Shown: positions 40,838 through 49,027 of the stretch, piece by piece
Numbering within the stretch: position 1 is the stretch's first letter
How the letters are laid out: the number at the start of each line of letters is the position of its first letter
DNA from: Collimonas fungivorans Ter331
GTDB lineage: Bacteria; Pseudomonadota; Gammaproteobacteria; Burkholderiales; Burkholderiaceae_D
Length of the DNA stretch: 64,000 nucleotides
Assembly: GCF_000221045.1 (NCBI RefSeq)
Contig: NC_015856.1
Coordinates: forward strand, 4,608,542 to 4,672,541
Direction of reading: 5' to 3'
Notes under the pieces: generated by a model
The model's database searches: none
Told to the model about the DNA's origin: nothing
Seen by the model: the letters and a program-made list of their open reading frames with translations, nothing else
Translations under genes and position numbers: made by a program

Positions 40838-41572
40838 TTACAAATTAGAGGTTTGCTGCGCCCGCATCTGGCCTTTTTCCATGACCTTGGCCTGAATCGC
40901 CTTGACCACGGCGCCTTCCGGCAAAGTCAGTTCAGCCTCGACGCGCTGGTAATACTTGAAATCCAGCTGGGAAGCGGTCTTTTCTGCAGCTGTGGCGCTG
41001 GCGCCCGGGAAAGTCAGCACCGTGCTTTTACCCGCCACTGTCGCAGTCACCAATAGTTGCACATTTCCAACAAAATTGGCACCCTTGCCGCCCTGCATGA
41101 TCAACATTCGATAGCGCAATTGCGTAGGCGTCAACAATTCGGCGGTCAGGCGCTGGATAGTGATGCCCTGGCTGCCGGTTGCATTCGGCAACAGGCCCTC
41201 GAAAAACGCCAGGTCCTCTTTCAGCTTCGCATTCTGGATTTCCAGCACCTTGATCTGCTGGCCCAGCTGCTCCTGCGCCGCTTTCTCGATATTGAGCCGG
41301 CTTTCGGCGGCATTGACGGTGCTCGAGAAACGATCCCGCTCCGCCGTCAAGGCGCCCACTTTTTCATTGAGCTCGGCCAGTTGCTGTTTGCTGACCGCCG
41401 GGCTATGGCCGGTGAAATCGCGCCCGAGATCATATATCCACAATGCGATAGCGCCGCCAAAACCCAGCACCAGCACCAGGAAAAGCGCTTTCAGCGGCCA
41501 CGGGTAATGGCTCTTCACCGTCATCTTCGGCGCCGAAATCGACATGCGCCGAACCCACAATTTATACTTCAT
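40838..41572 (-). CDS. DUF6776 family membrane coiled-coil protein
   Basis: This 244-residue bitopic inner-membrane protein has unknown function. A cytoplasmic N-terminal tail rich in basic residues leads to one membrane segment (about residues 28-47, LFLVLVLGFGGAIALWIY). A long periplasmic coiled coil follows (about 60-125, with LAELNEKVGALTAERD and repeated Leu/Ala heptads). A C-terminal beta domain (about 130-235) contains RYRMLIMQGGKGANFVGNV. It is co-oriented with and 13 bp from the bactofilin gene. That context and topology suggest a role in linking the cytoskeleton to the wall, but this is inference. Confidence 0.78.
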   Translation of the reverse strand: MKYKLWVRRMSISAPKMTVKSHYPWPLKALFLVLVLGFGGAIALWIYDLGRDFTGHSPAVSKQQLAELNEKVGALTAERDRFSSTVNAAESRLNIEKAAQEQLGQQIKVLEIQNAKLKEDLAFFEGLLPNATGSQGITIQRLTAELLTPTQLRYRMLIMQGGKGANFVGNVQLLVTATVAGKSTVLTFPGASATAAEKTASQLDFKYYQRVEAELTLPEGAVVKAIQAKVMEKGQMRAQQTSNL

Positions 41573-41608
41573 CGCTGCCGGCTCGGCCGCTCAAAAAAAC
41601 GCATGGCG

Positions 41609-42646
41609 TCATGGCATGACTGGCACGTGCAGCAAGCCGGTAGTCTCTTCCAGGCCGAACATCAGGTTCATGCATTGCACTGCCTGGCCGGCCGAGCCTT
41701 TGACCAGGTTGTCCTGCACCACCAGCACCACTACGGTGTCGCCATTGTCGGGACGATGCAAGGCGATCCGCAACATGTTCGAAGCACGGGTGGAACGGGT
41801 TTCCGGATGCGAGCCGAACGGCATCACATCGACAAACGGCTCATCCTTGTAGGCATCTTCAAACAGCGCCTGCAGGGCCGCGTTATCGATATCCTTGGTC
41901 AGGCGCGCGTAGATGGTCGAATGCATGCCGCGGATCATCGGCACCAGATGCGGCGTAAACAACAGGCCGACTTTCTTGTCGGTCAGCTTGCCGAGTTGCT
42001 CCAGCGTTTCCGGCGAATGCCGATGGCCGGAAACGCCGTAAGCCTTGAAATTGTCGCTGGCTTCCGAGAACAGCATGCCGATTTCAGTCTTGCGGCCACC
42101 GCCCGATACGCCCGATTTGCAATCGGCGATCAGGTGCGAAGCGTCGACCGCGTCGGCTTTCAGCAACGGCGCCAGGCCGAGTTGCATGGTGGTCGGATAA
42201 CAACCCGGATTGCCGATGATGCGCGCGTCCTTGATGGCGGCGCGGTTCAGCTCCGGCAAGCCGTATACGGCTTCCTTCAGCAGTTCAGGGCAGCTGTGCG
42301 GCATCTTGTACCACTGCTCGAACACCGGGGTATCCTGCAGGCGGAAATCGGCGGCCAGGTCGATCACCTTGACGCCGGCTTGCAACAGCTCGGGCGTCTG
42401 CGCCATGGCGACGCCGTGCGGGGTGGCGAAGAACACCACGTCGCAGTCGGTCAGGCGGGCTTTTTCAGGCGCGGAAAACGCCAGTGAAACGCGGCCGCGC
42501 AAAGACGGGTACATGTCGGCAATCGGCATGCCGTCTTCCTTGCGCGAAGTCACCGCCTGCAACTGCGCATGCGGATGGGTCGCCAGCAAACGCAGCAACT
42601 CGACCCCTGTATAACCCGTGCCACCCACAATCCCGACCTTGATCAT
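41609..42646 (-). CDS. argC: N-acetyl-gamma-glutamyl-phosphate reductase
   Basis: ArgC reduces N-acetylglutamyl phosphate to the semialdehyde, the third step of arginine synthesis. The protein starts [20 protein letters not shown] (NADP-binding GGTGYTG at 8-14), and has catalytic Cys149 in GNPGCYPT and a conserved His in SGHRHSPE. The ATG at 42646 is preferred over the in-frame one at 42661, because an AAGGAAAA Shine-Dalgarno lies just upstream of it and the family starts there (345 residues). It lies apart from argJ (2.9-4.1 kb). Confidence 0.96.
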   Translation of the reverse strand: MIKVGIVGGTGYTGVELLRLLATHPHAQLQAVTSRKEDGMPIADMYPSLRGRVSLAFSAPEKARLTDCDVVFFATPHGVAMAQTPELLQAGVKVIDLAADFRLQDTPVFEQWYKMPHSCPELLKEAVYGLPELNRAAIKDARIIGNPGCYPTTMQLGLAPLLKADAVDASHLIADCKSGVSGGGRKTEIGMLFSEASDNFKAYGVSGHRHSPETLEQLGKLTDKKVGLLFTPHLVPMIRGMHSTIYARLTKDIDNAALQALFEDAYKDEPFVDVMPFGSHPETRSTRASNMLRIALHRPDNGDTVVVLVVQDNLVKGSAGQAVQCMNLMFGLEETTGLLHVPVMP

Positions 42647-42910
42647 CTTTTTTCCTTGCATGGAGCTGTATATTTTTCACCCGGCTTTCAAATCCGATAT
42701 GAAAACAATACGATGTTGGACCCGGTGTTTTGGGTAAATTGCCGCCAAGAGCTGGCTATTTTATCAGCCAATGAATCGTTAGGGCGGCTTAACATTGAAA
42801 TCGGAAATGCCTCGCAGGCACAGGCGCTGCAGCGCGTTTCCCAATGTTACCTTTTGATAAAGAGCGCAACAAACAGCACAACAGACAACACAATAAACAA
42901 GCAGCAAATG
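42647..42910. other. intergenic region between rpsI terminator and argC
   Basis: No gene is supported here. The part at about 42857-42912 is a low-complexity run of CAA/ACA-type triplets (GT-rich on the minus strand). On the minus strand GATAAAAT near 42757 is a possible argC -10 element, but no good -35 accompanies it. Confidence 0.4.
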
Positions 42911-42945
42911 ACAAAAAGCCGCCAGGCGCAAACCTGGCGGCTTTT
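42911..42945 (-). terminator. intrinsic terminator of rplM-rpsI
   Basis: A perfect 13-bp stem (42914-42926 with 42933-42945: AAAAGCCGCCAGG / CCTGGCGGCTTTT, loop of six) ends in a T run on the minus strand, 20 bases after the rpsI stop codon. Confidence 0.9.
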
Positions 42946-42965
42946 CGATATTCTGAAAGCGTAGA

Positions 42966-43358
42966 TTAGCGCTTGGAGAATTGTTTTGCGCGGCGTGCCT
43001 TGCGCAGACCGACCTTCTTACGCTCAACTTCACGTGCATCACGTGTAACGAAGCCGGCTTTGGACAGCTCCGGTTTCAAAGTTGCATCGTAGTCGATCAG
43101 TGCACGAGTGATGCCGTGGCGAACTGCGCCAGCCTGGCCGGATTCACCGCCGCCGCTGACATTGACCTTGATGTCGAAAGTTTCGACATGGTTGGTCAGT
43201 TCCAGTGGCTGGCGAATCACCATCAGGCCGGTTTCGCGCGAAAAATATTCATTCGCTGGCTTGCCGTTGACGACGATTTGGCCGGAGCCGGACTTGATGA
43301 AGACGCGAGCCACTGCACTCTTGCGACGGCCGGTTCCGTAATTGTAGTTACCGATCAT
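42966..43358 (-). CDS. rpsI: 30S ribosomal protein S9
   Basis: S9 is a small-subunit protein whose C-terminal tail reaches the P-site tRNA. The 130-residue protein has the normal length, the [16 protein letters not shown] start, the [15 protein letters not shown] core and the C-terminal [17 protein letters not shown] tail ending in KR. It follows rplM by 9 bp in the standard two-gene operon and is followed by a strong terminator. Confidence 0.99.
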   Translation of the reverse strand: MIGNYNYGTGRRKSAVARVFIKSGSGQIVVNGKPANEYFSRETGLMVIRQPLELTNHVETFDIKVNVSGGGESGQAGAVRHGITRALIDYDATLKPELSKAGFVTRDAREVERKKVGLRKARRAKQFSKR

Positions 43359-43367
43359 GTCTATTCC

Positions 43368-43796
43368 TTAGAGTTCAAGTGCTTTAGGTTGCTGCGCGGT
43401 GTGCGGATGGCTGCCATCTGCGTACACTTTGAGCTTCTTGATCATGGCGTAGCCAAGCGGACCCTTAGGCAGCATGCCCTTGACCGCTTTTTCCAGCGCA
43501 CGACCTGGAAAACGCTGTTGCATTTTCTGGAAATTTGTTTCGTAGATGCCGCCTGGATAACCGGAGTGACGGAAATACGTCTTGTCGGTTGCCTTGGCGC
43601 CAGTGACGCGCAGTTTACCTGCATTGATGACGACGATGAAATCGCCGGTATCAACGTGAGGAGTAAATTCGGGTTTGTGCTTGCCGCGCAGTCGGAGTGC
43701 CACTTCGCTGGCAACACGTCCGAGGACTTTGTCCGTCGCGTCAATCACGAACCAATCACGCTGGACTTCATGGCCCTTAGCGGAAAAAGTTTTCAT
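43368..43796 (-). CDS. rplM: 50S ribosomal protein L13
   Basis: L13 is an early-assembly large-subunit protein that binds 23S rRNA. The 142-residue protein has the family's usual size, with [20 protein letters not shown] at the start, [19 protein letters not shown] and the RHSGYPGG segment. It is the first gene of the rplM-rpsI operon. A strong promoter (TTGACG-18-TATAAT) lies about 140-170 bases upstream. Confidence 0.99.
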   Translation of the reverse strand: MKTFSAKGHEVQRDWFVIDATDKVLGRVASEVALRLRGKHKPEFTPHVDTGDFIVVINAGKLRVTGAKATDKTYFRHSGYPGGIYETNFQKMQQRFPGRALEKAVKGMLPKGPLGYAMIKKLKVYADGSHPHTAQQPKALEL

Positions 43797-43937
43797 GTTG
43801 ACTTCCTAACTAGTTTAATTCGCTCAAATGGTGGTTCCGCCGCTATCGAAAACCCGGCTTTTAGACCGGAGCATCGTCCTGCATCAGCGACAGACTCTTC
43901 CTTGTTATCTTTTCCTGAGCAAACGGAAAAGCCGTAA

Positions 43938-43967
43938 ATTATAGCCTTTTCAAGGACTTGGCGTCAA
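43938..43967 (-). promoter_or_regulatory. promoter of rplM-rpsI
   Basis: On the minus strand TTGACG (43962-43967) and a perfect TATAAT (43938-43943) are separated by 18 bases. This leaves a leader of about 135 nt before rplM, long enough for ribosomal-protein autoregulation, though no known leader motif is recognised. Confidence 0.8.
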
Positions 43968-44059
43968 ACCGATTGAAAAAAATGGCCGTTTGCGCTATGG
44001 AATGTTGTAAATGCGGTCGTAAACAGGGGGGCCTAAACACCTGCAACCGAGGTTCCGGA

Positions 44060-44164
44060 TAAAAGAAAACCCGAACTGCGCTGTGGCGTCGGGTTTAAAT
44101 CCACTCCTGTGGAGGGGTGGAGGAGACATGGCGTTCGTTGCCGAAAATCAATCTTGCAACGATT
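44060..44164 (-). ncRNA. candidate small RNA with exposed anti-Shine-Dalgarno sequence
   Basis: This is a predicted minus-strand transcript of about 105 nt with its own promoter and terminator. The 5' hairpin is CGTTGC/GCAACG (44136-44141 with 44156-44161). A C-rich strand follows, GTCTCCTCCACC (complement of 44116-44127), containing CCUCC-type anti-Shine-Dalgarno sequence. Next comes an imperfect hairpin CCACCCCT...AGGAGTGG (44101-44120). The end is a terminator hairpin AAACCCGA/TCGGGTTT (44067-44096) with a TTTTCTTTT tail, typical of Hfq-dependent RNAs. Small RNAs with CCUCC anti-SD loops are known in Burkholderiales, including a toxic family, and this may be a member. No protein is encoded. 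It lies alone between rplM and the OsmC gene. Confidence 0.65.
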
Positions 44165-44170
44165 AGATTG

Positions 44171-44199
44171 ATCTTAGCAAACAGAATTGTGCATCGCAA
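44171..44199 (-). promoter_or_regulatory. promoter of the candidate small RNA
   Basis: On the minus strand TTGCGA (44194-44199) and TAAGAT (44171-44176) are separated by exactly 17 bases, placing transcription start near 44164, just before the first hairpin of the small RNA. Confidence 0.6.
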
Positions 44200-44295
44200 G
44201 GTAGAGAATCGAGATTTTTAGTAAAAATCTACGGTTTAATTTTCTTTTATACAACAAAAGCCGGTCAAACCGGGTCCGCCAAGAGCAGTTAGAAT

Positions 44296-44775
44296 ATGAC
44301 GACACAATCACCACCCTCACGAGATCATATGGAATGCACTGTTCGCTGGACCGGCTCGTCCGGCATGACGTTTTTGGCAGAAACCGGCTCCGGCCACATT
44401 TTGACGATGGATGGCGCGCCGGACGGCGGCGGCCGCGACCTGGCGCCGCGGCCGATGGAAGTGGTGCTGGCCGGCACCGGCGGCTGCACCGCTTATGACG
44501 TGGTGCTGATCCTGCGCAAAAGCCGCCAGGATATCCGCGGCTGCGACGTCACGCTGAAATCGGAACGGGCCGAGACCGAGCCTAAGGTATTCACCAAGAT
44601 CCATTTCCACTTCACCGTACGCGGCCGCAACCTGAAACCCAACCTGGTGGAACGCGCGATCAAGCTGTCGCATGAAAAATACTGCTCGGCCTCGATCATG
44701 CTGGAAAAAACCGCGGTAATCACCCATTCCTTCGACATCGTCGACGACCTGGCGGAAACCGCAGTCGAAGCCTGA
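44296..44775 (+). CDS. OsmC/YhfA family protein
   Basis: OsmC-family proteins are cytoplasmic dimers; true OsmC and Ohr members reduce organic hydroperoxides through two cysteines. This 159-residue protein has both cysteine positions, C64 (GTGGCTAYDV) and C130 (HEKYCSASI). The pattern resembles the YhfA branch, whose function is less clear. The ATG at 44296 has no strong Shine-Dalgarno. A second in-frame ATG at 44329 (MECTVRW) aligns with shorter YhfA proteins and could be the real start. The gene is convergent with coq7, with a 123-bp repeat between them. Confidence 0.85.
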   Translation: MTTQSPPSRDHMECTVRWTGSSGMTFLAETGSGHILTMDGAPDGGGRDLAPRPMEVVLAGTGGCTAYDVVLILRKSRQDIRGCDVTLKSERAETEPKVFTKIHFHFTVRGRNLKPNLVERAIKLSHEKYCSASIMLEKTAVITHSFDIVDDLAETAVEA

Positions 44776-44780
44776 TATTT

Positions 44781-44903
44781 TGTAGGGTGGGCAAGCTTTT
44801 TTGCCCACGCGTGAACTCACACCACGTACATGCCATTCCGATGCCACACTGGTATGTACTTCGGTTATCGCGATCACGCGTGGGCAAGAATGCCCCCCCT
44901 ACA
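44781..44903. repeat. 123-bp inverted-repeat element between convergent genes
   Basis: The ends are inverted copies of about 30 bases: TGTAGGGTGGGCA..TTGCCCACGCGTGA on the left, and its near-complement on the right (TCACGCGTGGGCAAGAA..CCCCCCTACA). An inner imperfect pair (GTACATGCCA / TGGTATGTAC) could close a second stem. It starts 5 bp after the OsmC stop codon and ends 2 bp before the coq7 stop codon. Short repeats with TAGGGTGGGCA ends are widespread in proteobacterial genomes and look like small non-autonomous elements. Here it may also act as a bidirectional terminator. Confidence 0.7.
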
Positions 44904-44905
44904 AC

Positions 44906-45532
44906 TCAGACGTAATAGGCGACTGTCGTCATCACTTTCGACATCGCCTGCATCACCTTCTGCACCGGACGCGGCATTTCAGCCGCCCCCAACGAGCGCG
45001 CCGCCGCGCCATGGGCGATTTCATCGTCGCGCATCTGCTCGACGATGGCGCGCGACTTGGCGTCCTGCAGCGGCAGTTGCTCCAGGTGGCTGCTGAGGTG
45101 CGCTTCAACCTGGCGCTCGGTTTCCGATACAAAACTCAGGCTGCGCACATCGCCCAAGCGCGCCGCCAGCGTTCCCAGCGCATAGGATCCGGCATACCAC
45201 AGCGGATTGAGCAAGCTGACGTGCGAACCCAGTTCGCGCAAGCGTTCTGCAGTCCAGGCCAGGTGGTCTTCCTCTTCCCTGCCCGCTGCGGCGAATTGCT
45301 GCTTGATCGGATCGCCCTGGGCGAAACGGCCCTGGGCGTCATACAGCGCCTGAGCGCAGACTTCACCGACATGGTTGACCCGCATCAGGCCGGCGCTGTG
45401 GCGCTGCTCGGCCGCATCCAGCACGCCGTCCGCCGCCAGCAGCGCCGGATTCGGGCGCGAAGCCGAAGCCTGTCCGGTGATCACCCGCAAGGCGTTGTCG
45501 AAATCGGCGATGACTCTGTCCAGGAATAGCAT
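44906..45532 (-). CDS. coq7: demethoxyubiquinone hydroxylase Coq7
   Basis: Coq7 is a membrane-associated carboxylate-bridged di-iron monooxygenase that hydroxylates the quinone ring late in ubiquinone synthesis. Counted from the ATG at 45532, the 208-residue protein has iron ligands in NHVGEVCAQ (E57), EEEDHLAW (E87 and H90) and the second repeat ([22 protein letters not shown]). The upstream in-frame opening to 45622 crosses into the DUF3025 gene and is rejected. It lies 49 bp after the DUF3025 gene on the same strand. Confidence 0.94.
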   Translation of the reverse strand: MLFLDRVIADFDNALRVITGQASASRPNPALLAADGVLDAAEQRHSAGLMRVNHVGEVCAQALYDAQGRFAQGDPIKQQFAAAGREEEDHLAWTAERLRELGSHVSLLNPLWYAGSYALGTLAARLGDVRSLSFVSETERQVEAHLSSHLEQLPLQDAKSRAIVEQMRDDEIAHGAAARSLGAAEMPRPVQKVMQAMSKVMTTVAYYV

Positions 45533-45581
45533 GTGAAGAATCGCTTTTAAAATGAAGTAAGTGGATTTTATCAGGCCGGCC

Positions 45582-46391
45582 TCATTTGCCGCGCTTTGGA
45601 CGAAACACCGCGGCATCGGCATAGAAGGCCTGGTCCTGGCCGCTGCTCCAGCCCGGCACGCCCAGTACCGGCAACGGCGTCAGGCGTCCGATCAGCGCAT
45701 CCGGCTGCGCCAGTTCGGCGGCAACGCGCTGGTCGATCCAGCCGCGCCTGGCTTCACCGGTCAACGCGAAATAGGATTCCGGCACGCCCAGCACCAGGGT
45801 GTGCGCCGTAATCGCCTTGTATGGCTGCACCAGTTTTTCCAGCAAGGCGTGGCCGAACAGCCAGACTTCGGCAGCGCCGCCAAACATGGGGCCTTGGTCG
45901 ACAAACACTTGCTGCCATTGGTGCTGGCGCAAGGCTGCGCTCAGCGACTGTCCCGCGGCGCTATCCGGCACCAGCAGCAAAGCGGCATTTTCATCAAAGA
46001 TGGTGGCGGCATCGCGCGCTGCGCCGCGCGGCTTGCTGCTGCCGGAGACGGTGCCGGCCTTGGCCAGTTCGGCCGCCTGCAGCGCGTTCAGGCGCGCCTT
46101 GATGGCCGGGAACGATAGCCAGATCAGGGCATTCAGGAAATCGTGCAGGTTGTCGCGGGTCGGTACTTTGCCGCTGCTGCCGACGAATGCTTCATAGGCG
46201 GTCGCCGGCGGCAATTCGGCCTGCGCCACAAAACTGACCGGCAAACCCTGATAATTGCGGATGCCGCGCTCCTCGGCAAGCGCATTCAAGGCCAGCCTCC
46301 AGTCGTCAACGGCGCTCAGGCGCTGGCCGAGAATACGGAACGGCTTGAGCCAGGGTTGTGACCAATCGATGAGGGCGGCGGGAGTAGGCAT
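45582..46391 (-). CDS. DUF3025 domain protein
   Basis: This 269-residue protein matches the DUF3025 family of unknown function. Recognisable segments are [15 protein letters not shown] near residue 46, [27 protein letters not shown] near 76-102, and [26 protein letters not shown] near 162. The [13 protein letters not shown] motif is the most conserved and has an enzyme-like look, but no reaction is known. No signal peptide or membrane segment is seen. It lies between cobA and coq7 on the same strand. Confidence 0.82.
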   Translation of the reverse strand: MPTPAALIDWSQPWLKPFRILGQRLSAVDDWRLALNALAEERGIRNYQGLPVSFVAQAELPPATAYEAFVGSSGKVPTRDNLHDFLNALIWLSFPAIKARLNALQAAELAKAGTVSGSSKPRGAARDAATIFDENAALLLVPDSAAGQSLSAALRQHQWQQVFVDQGPMFGGAAEVWLFGHALLEKLVQPYKAITAHTLVLGVPESYFALTGEARRGWIDQRVAAELAQPDALIGRLTPLPVLGVPGWSSGQDQAFYADAAVFRPKRGK

Positions 46392-46423
46392 TTGCCGCGC
46401 ATTTTACCTTGCGCGCAAGCGGT

Positions 46424-47218
46424 TCAGCCCACAGCCCGCTGCAAATTCTCCTGGCCGAGATCGGCGCAAACCCCGGCGCAAACCTCGGCGAACGCATCGG
46501 CGCAACGCACTACTTCGCCGATGACGATAATGCTGGGGCTGCCAAGGCCGCTATCATGCAAGGCCTGCGGCAGCCGGGCGAGACTGGTCAGCAGCTGCGC
46601 CTGCGCCGGCAAGGTCGCCGACTGGATCACCGCCACCGGCATGGCGCCGGCCATGCCTGCCTCCAGCAGGCTGCGCTGCAATTGCGCACAGCGGGCCACG
46701 CCCATGTATACCACCAGCGTCATATCGGCCGCCACCAGCGCTTTCCAGTTTGGCTGCGCGCCCTCGCTCTTGCCATGGCCGGTCACGAAAATCACGCCCT
46801 GGCTATGGTCACGGTGGGTAGCTGAAATGCCGATGCTGGCTGCGGCCGCCATGCCGCTGGTAATGCCCGGCACCACTTCGACCGTCACGCCGTGCCGGCG
46901 CAGATGCGCTCGCTCTTCGCCGCCGCGCCCGAACAGATAAGGATCGCCGCCTTTCAGGCGCACCACGCAATGCCCCGCCTGCGCTTCCAGCACCATCAGG
47001 CGCTCGATGAATTCCTGCGAGGCCGACTGGCAACCGCCGCGCTTGCCGACATGGATCACTCTGGCGCGGTCTTGCGCATGCATCAGCACCTCGGGATTGA
47101 CCAGGTCGTCCACCAGCAGCACATCGGCTTGTCCGATGGCCTTGACTGCCTTCAGCGTCAGCAGATCGGGATCGCCAGGGCCGGCGCCGACCAGCATCAC
47201 TTTGCCTTGCGCTTTCAT
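46424..47218 (-). CDS. cobA: uroporphyrinogen-III C-methyltransferase
   Basis: CobA/SUMT methylates uroporphyrinogen III twice with SAM to give precorrin-2, the precursor of siroheme and cobalamin. The 264-residue protein has VGAGPGDPDLLTLKA (10-24), VVRLKGGDPYLFGRGGEE and the VVPGITSGMAAAA motif. It is the single-domain form, not the CysG fusion. It ends the nrtA-nrtB-nrtD series (19 bp after nrtD), so its product probably feeds siroheme to an assimilatory nitrite reductase encoded elsewhere. Confidence 0.95.
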   Translation of the reverse strand: MKAQGKVMLVGAGPGDPDLLTLKAVKAIGQADVLLVDDLVNPEVLMHAQDRARVIHVGKRGGCQSASQEFIERLMVLEAQAGHCVVRLKGGDPYLFGRGGEERAHLRRHGVTVEVVPGITSGMAAAASIGISATHRDHSQGVIFVTGHGKSEGAQPNWKALVAADMTLVVYMGVARCAQLQRSLLEAGMAGAMPVAVIQSATLPAQAQLLTSLARLPQALHDSGLGSPSIIVIGEVVRCADAFAEVCAGVCADLGQENLQRAVG

Positions 47219-47237
47219 GATGTGCTCCTGGCCGCCG

Positions 47238-48050
47238 TCACGCCGCTTGCGCTACCGGATGCGCCTGTTTGCGGTACAGGAATTCCAGCACCGACGTGCG
47301 GTACTCGGCATACAAAGGGTCCTGCGCCAGCGCCACCCGTTCGCGCGGCCGCGCCAGCCGCACCTGCACGATGTCGCCGATGGTCGCGGCCGGACCGTTG
47401 GTCATCATCACGATGCGGTCGGACAGCAGCACGGCTTCGTCGACATCGTGGGTCACCATCACCACCGTCGATCCGGTCTTGGCGACGATCTTCAGCAACT
47501 CATCCTGCAGGTGGGCGCGGGTCAAGGCGTCCAGCGCGCCGAACGGTTCATCCATCAGCAACACCTTGGGCTCCATCGCCAAAGCGCGGGCGATGCCGAC
47601 CCGCTGTTTCATGCCGCCGGAAATTTCATGCGGACGTTTCTGCCCGGCCGCCGTCAGCCCGACCATCGCCAATGCGGCCTTGGCGCGCTCCTTCAAGGCG
47701 CTTTTGTTCTCGGTCGCGGCAAACACGCGCTCGACGCCGAGATAGATATTCTCGTGGCAGGTCAACCAGGGCAGCAGCGAATGGTTCTGGAACACCACCG
47801 CTCGTTCCGGCGACGGCCCGCCGATTTCACGGCCGGCGCAAATCAGTACGCCCTCGCTCGGCAGCAGCAAACCGGCGATCAGGTTCAGCAGGGTCGATTT
47901 GCCGCAGCCCGAATGGCCGATCAGGGTCACGAACTCGCCCTTGCGCACGGTCAGGTTGATATCGCGCAGGGCGTGAAACTGACCTTTGCTGGTGCTGAAC
48001 ACCATTTCAGCCTGGTGGATATCGATGAATTTGGCGTCGCGTTGTTCCAT
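47238..48050 (-). CDS. nrtD: nitrate/nitrite ABC transporter ATP-binding protein
   Basis: This is the ATPase of a nitrate-type ABC importer on the cytoplasmic side. The 270-residue protein has Walker A GHSGCGKST (about 44-52), the Q-loop VVFQNHSLLPW, the signature ISGGMKQR, and Walker B VLLMDEPFGALD with H-loop VTHDVDEA. The QNHSLLPWLT form is typical of the NrtD/TauB/SsuB group; neighbours favour nitrate. It lies 25 bp after nrtB. Confidence 0.92.
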   Translation of the reverse strand: MEQRDAKFIDIHQAEMVFSTSKGQFHALRDINLTVRKGEFVTLIGHSGCGKSTLLNLIAGLLLPSEGVLICAGREIGGPSPERAVVFQNHSLLPWLTCHENIYLGVERVFAATENKSALKERAKAALAMVGLTAAGQKRPHEISGGMKQRVGIARALAMEPKVLLMDEPFGALDALTRAHLQDELLKIVAKTGSTVVMVTHDVDEAVLLSDRIVMMTNGPAATIGDIVQVRLARPRERVALAQDPLYAEYRTSVLEFLYRKQAHPVAQAA

Positions 48051-48075
48051 GTTGTCCTCGGCCTCGGTTAGTCAG

Positions 48076-48984
48076 TTAGTTCGCTACCTGTTCATAGGTA
48101 AACGCCTTGGCCAGCGCCACCAGCAATTGCTCCAGCAGCAGGCCGACCACGCCGATCACCACGATCGCGATTATGATGTGCGGCACGTTCAGATTGTTCC
48201 ATTCATCCCAGACCCAGAAACCGATGCCGACGCCGCCGGTCAGCATTTCGGCGGCGACGATCACCAGCCAGGCGGTGCCGATCGCCAGCCGCACGCCGGT
48301 CAGCATGTACGGCAATACTGAAGGGAACAGGATCTTGGTGATGATTTTCCATTCCGACAGGTTGAGCACGCGCGCCACGTTCATGTAATCCTGCGGCACC
48401 CGCTGCACGCCGACGGCAGTGTTGATGATCATCGGCCAGATCGAGCAGATGAAGATCGACCAGATTGCCGCCGGGTTGGCCGACTTGAACACCAGCAGGC
48501 CGATCGGCAGCCAGGCCAGCGGCGATACCGGCTTCAGCAAGCTGATGATGGGACCGAACATGCTGGACAGGAATCTGAAGCGGCCGATCATGAAGCCCAG
48601 CGGAATCCCGACCAGCGCCGCCAGGCCGAAGCCGACGCCGACCCGTTGCAGCGAAGCCAGGATATTCCAGCCTATGCCCTGGTCGTTGGGGCTGGTGCGG
48701 TAGAACGGATCGGCAAACAGCTTGAGTGCTTCCTGCAAGGTCAGCAGCGGCGTCGGGAACTGGCTGTTGTTCATCGCGATGATCTGCCAGACCAGCACCA
48801 GGAACGCCAGGCCGAGCAGCGGCGCGATGATCTGCATCAGCCAGGACGGCATGCTGCTGCGGCGGTTGCCGGTTTTCGGCAATGGCAGGGGCGCAATGGT
48901 GACAGCGGGAGCTTCCGCCGGGTTGTTATCCATGGTCGCCGCCTGGCGATTTGCATTTGCCGCTGTGTCCATGATTGCGCTCAT
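48076..48984 (-). CDS. nrtB: nitrate ABC transporter permease
   Basis: NrtB is the inner-membrane channel subunit of the nitrate importer. The 302-residue protein has a long polar cytoplasmic N terminus (about 48 residues) followed by about six membrane segments. The cytoplasmic coupling loop, with the EAA-like sequence ARVLNLSEWKIITKILFP, contacts the ATPase. The SPLAWLPIGLLVF and GTAWLVIVAAEMLTGGVGIGFWVWDEWN segments are typical of NrtB. It lies 43 bp after nrtA in the same operon. Confidence 0.93.
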   Translation of the reverse strand: MSAIMDTAANANRQAATMDNNPAEAPAVTIAPLPLPKTGNRRSSMPSWLMQIIAPLLGLAFLVLVWQIIAMNNSQFPTPLLTLQEALKLFADPFYRTSPNDQGIGWNILASLQRVGVGFGLAALVGIPLGFMIGRFRFLSSMFGPIISLLKPVSPLAWLPIGLLVFKSANPAAIWSIFICSIWPMIINTAVGVQRVPQDYMNVARVLNLSEWKIITKILFPSVLPYMLTGVRLAIGTAWLVIVAAEMLTGGVGIGFWVWDEWNNLNVPHIIIAIVVIGVVGLLLEQLLVALAKAFTYEQVAN

Positions 48985-49027
48985 GATGGCTCCCCAATAA
49001 ACCGCGGTTCTGAAGCATCTGGATTAT

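Noticed and set aside
42779-43042. 87-codon minus-strand ORF across the rpsI 3' end
   Set aside because: It overlaps rpsI out of frame and runs through the strong rpsI terminator.
44128-44166. A 12-residue plus-strand ORF directly after GGAGGAGAC, at first sight a leader peptide with a perfect ribosome site
   Set aside because: The minus strand gives a complete promoter-RNA-terminator unit over the same bases, and the 'ribosome site' is the complement of the anti-SD strand. No gene controlled by such a leader lies close downstream.
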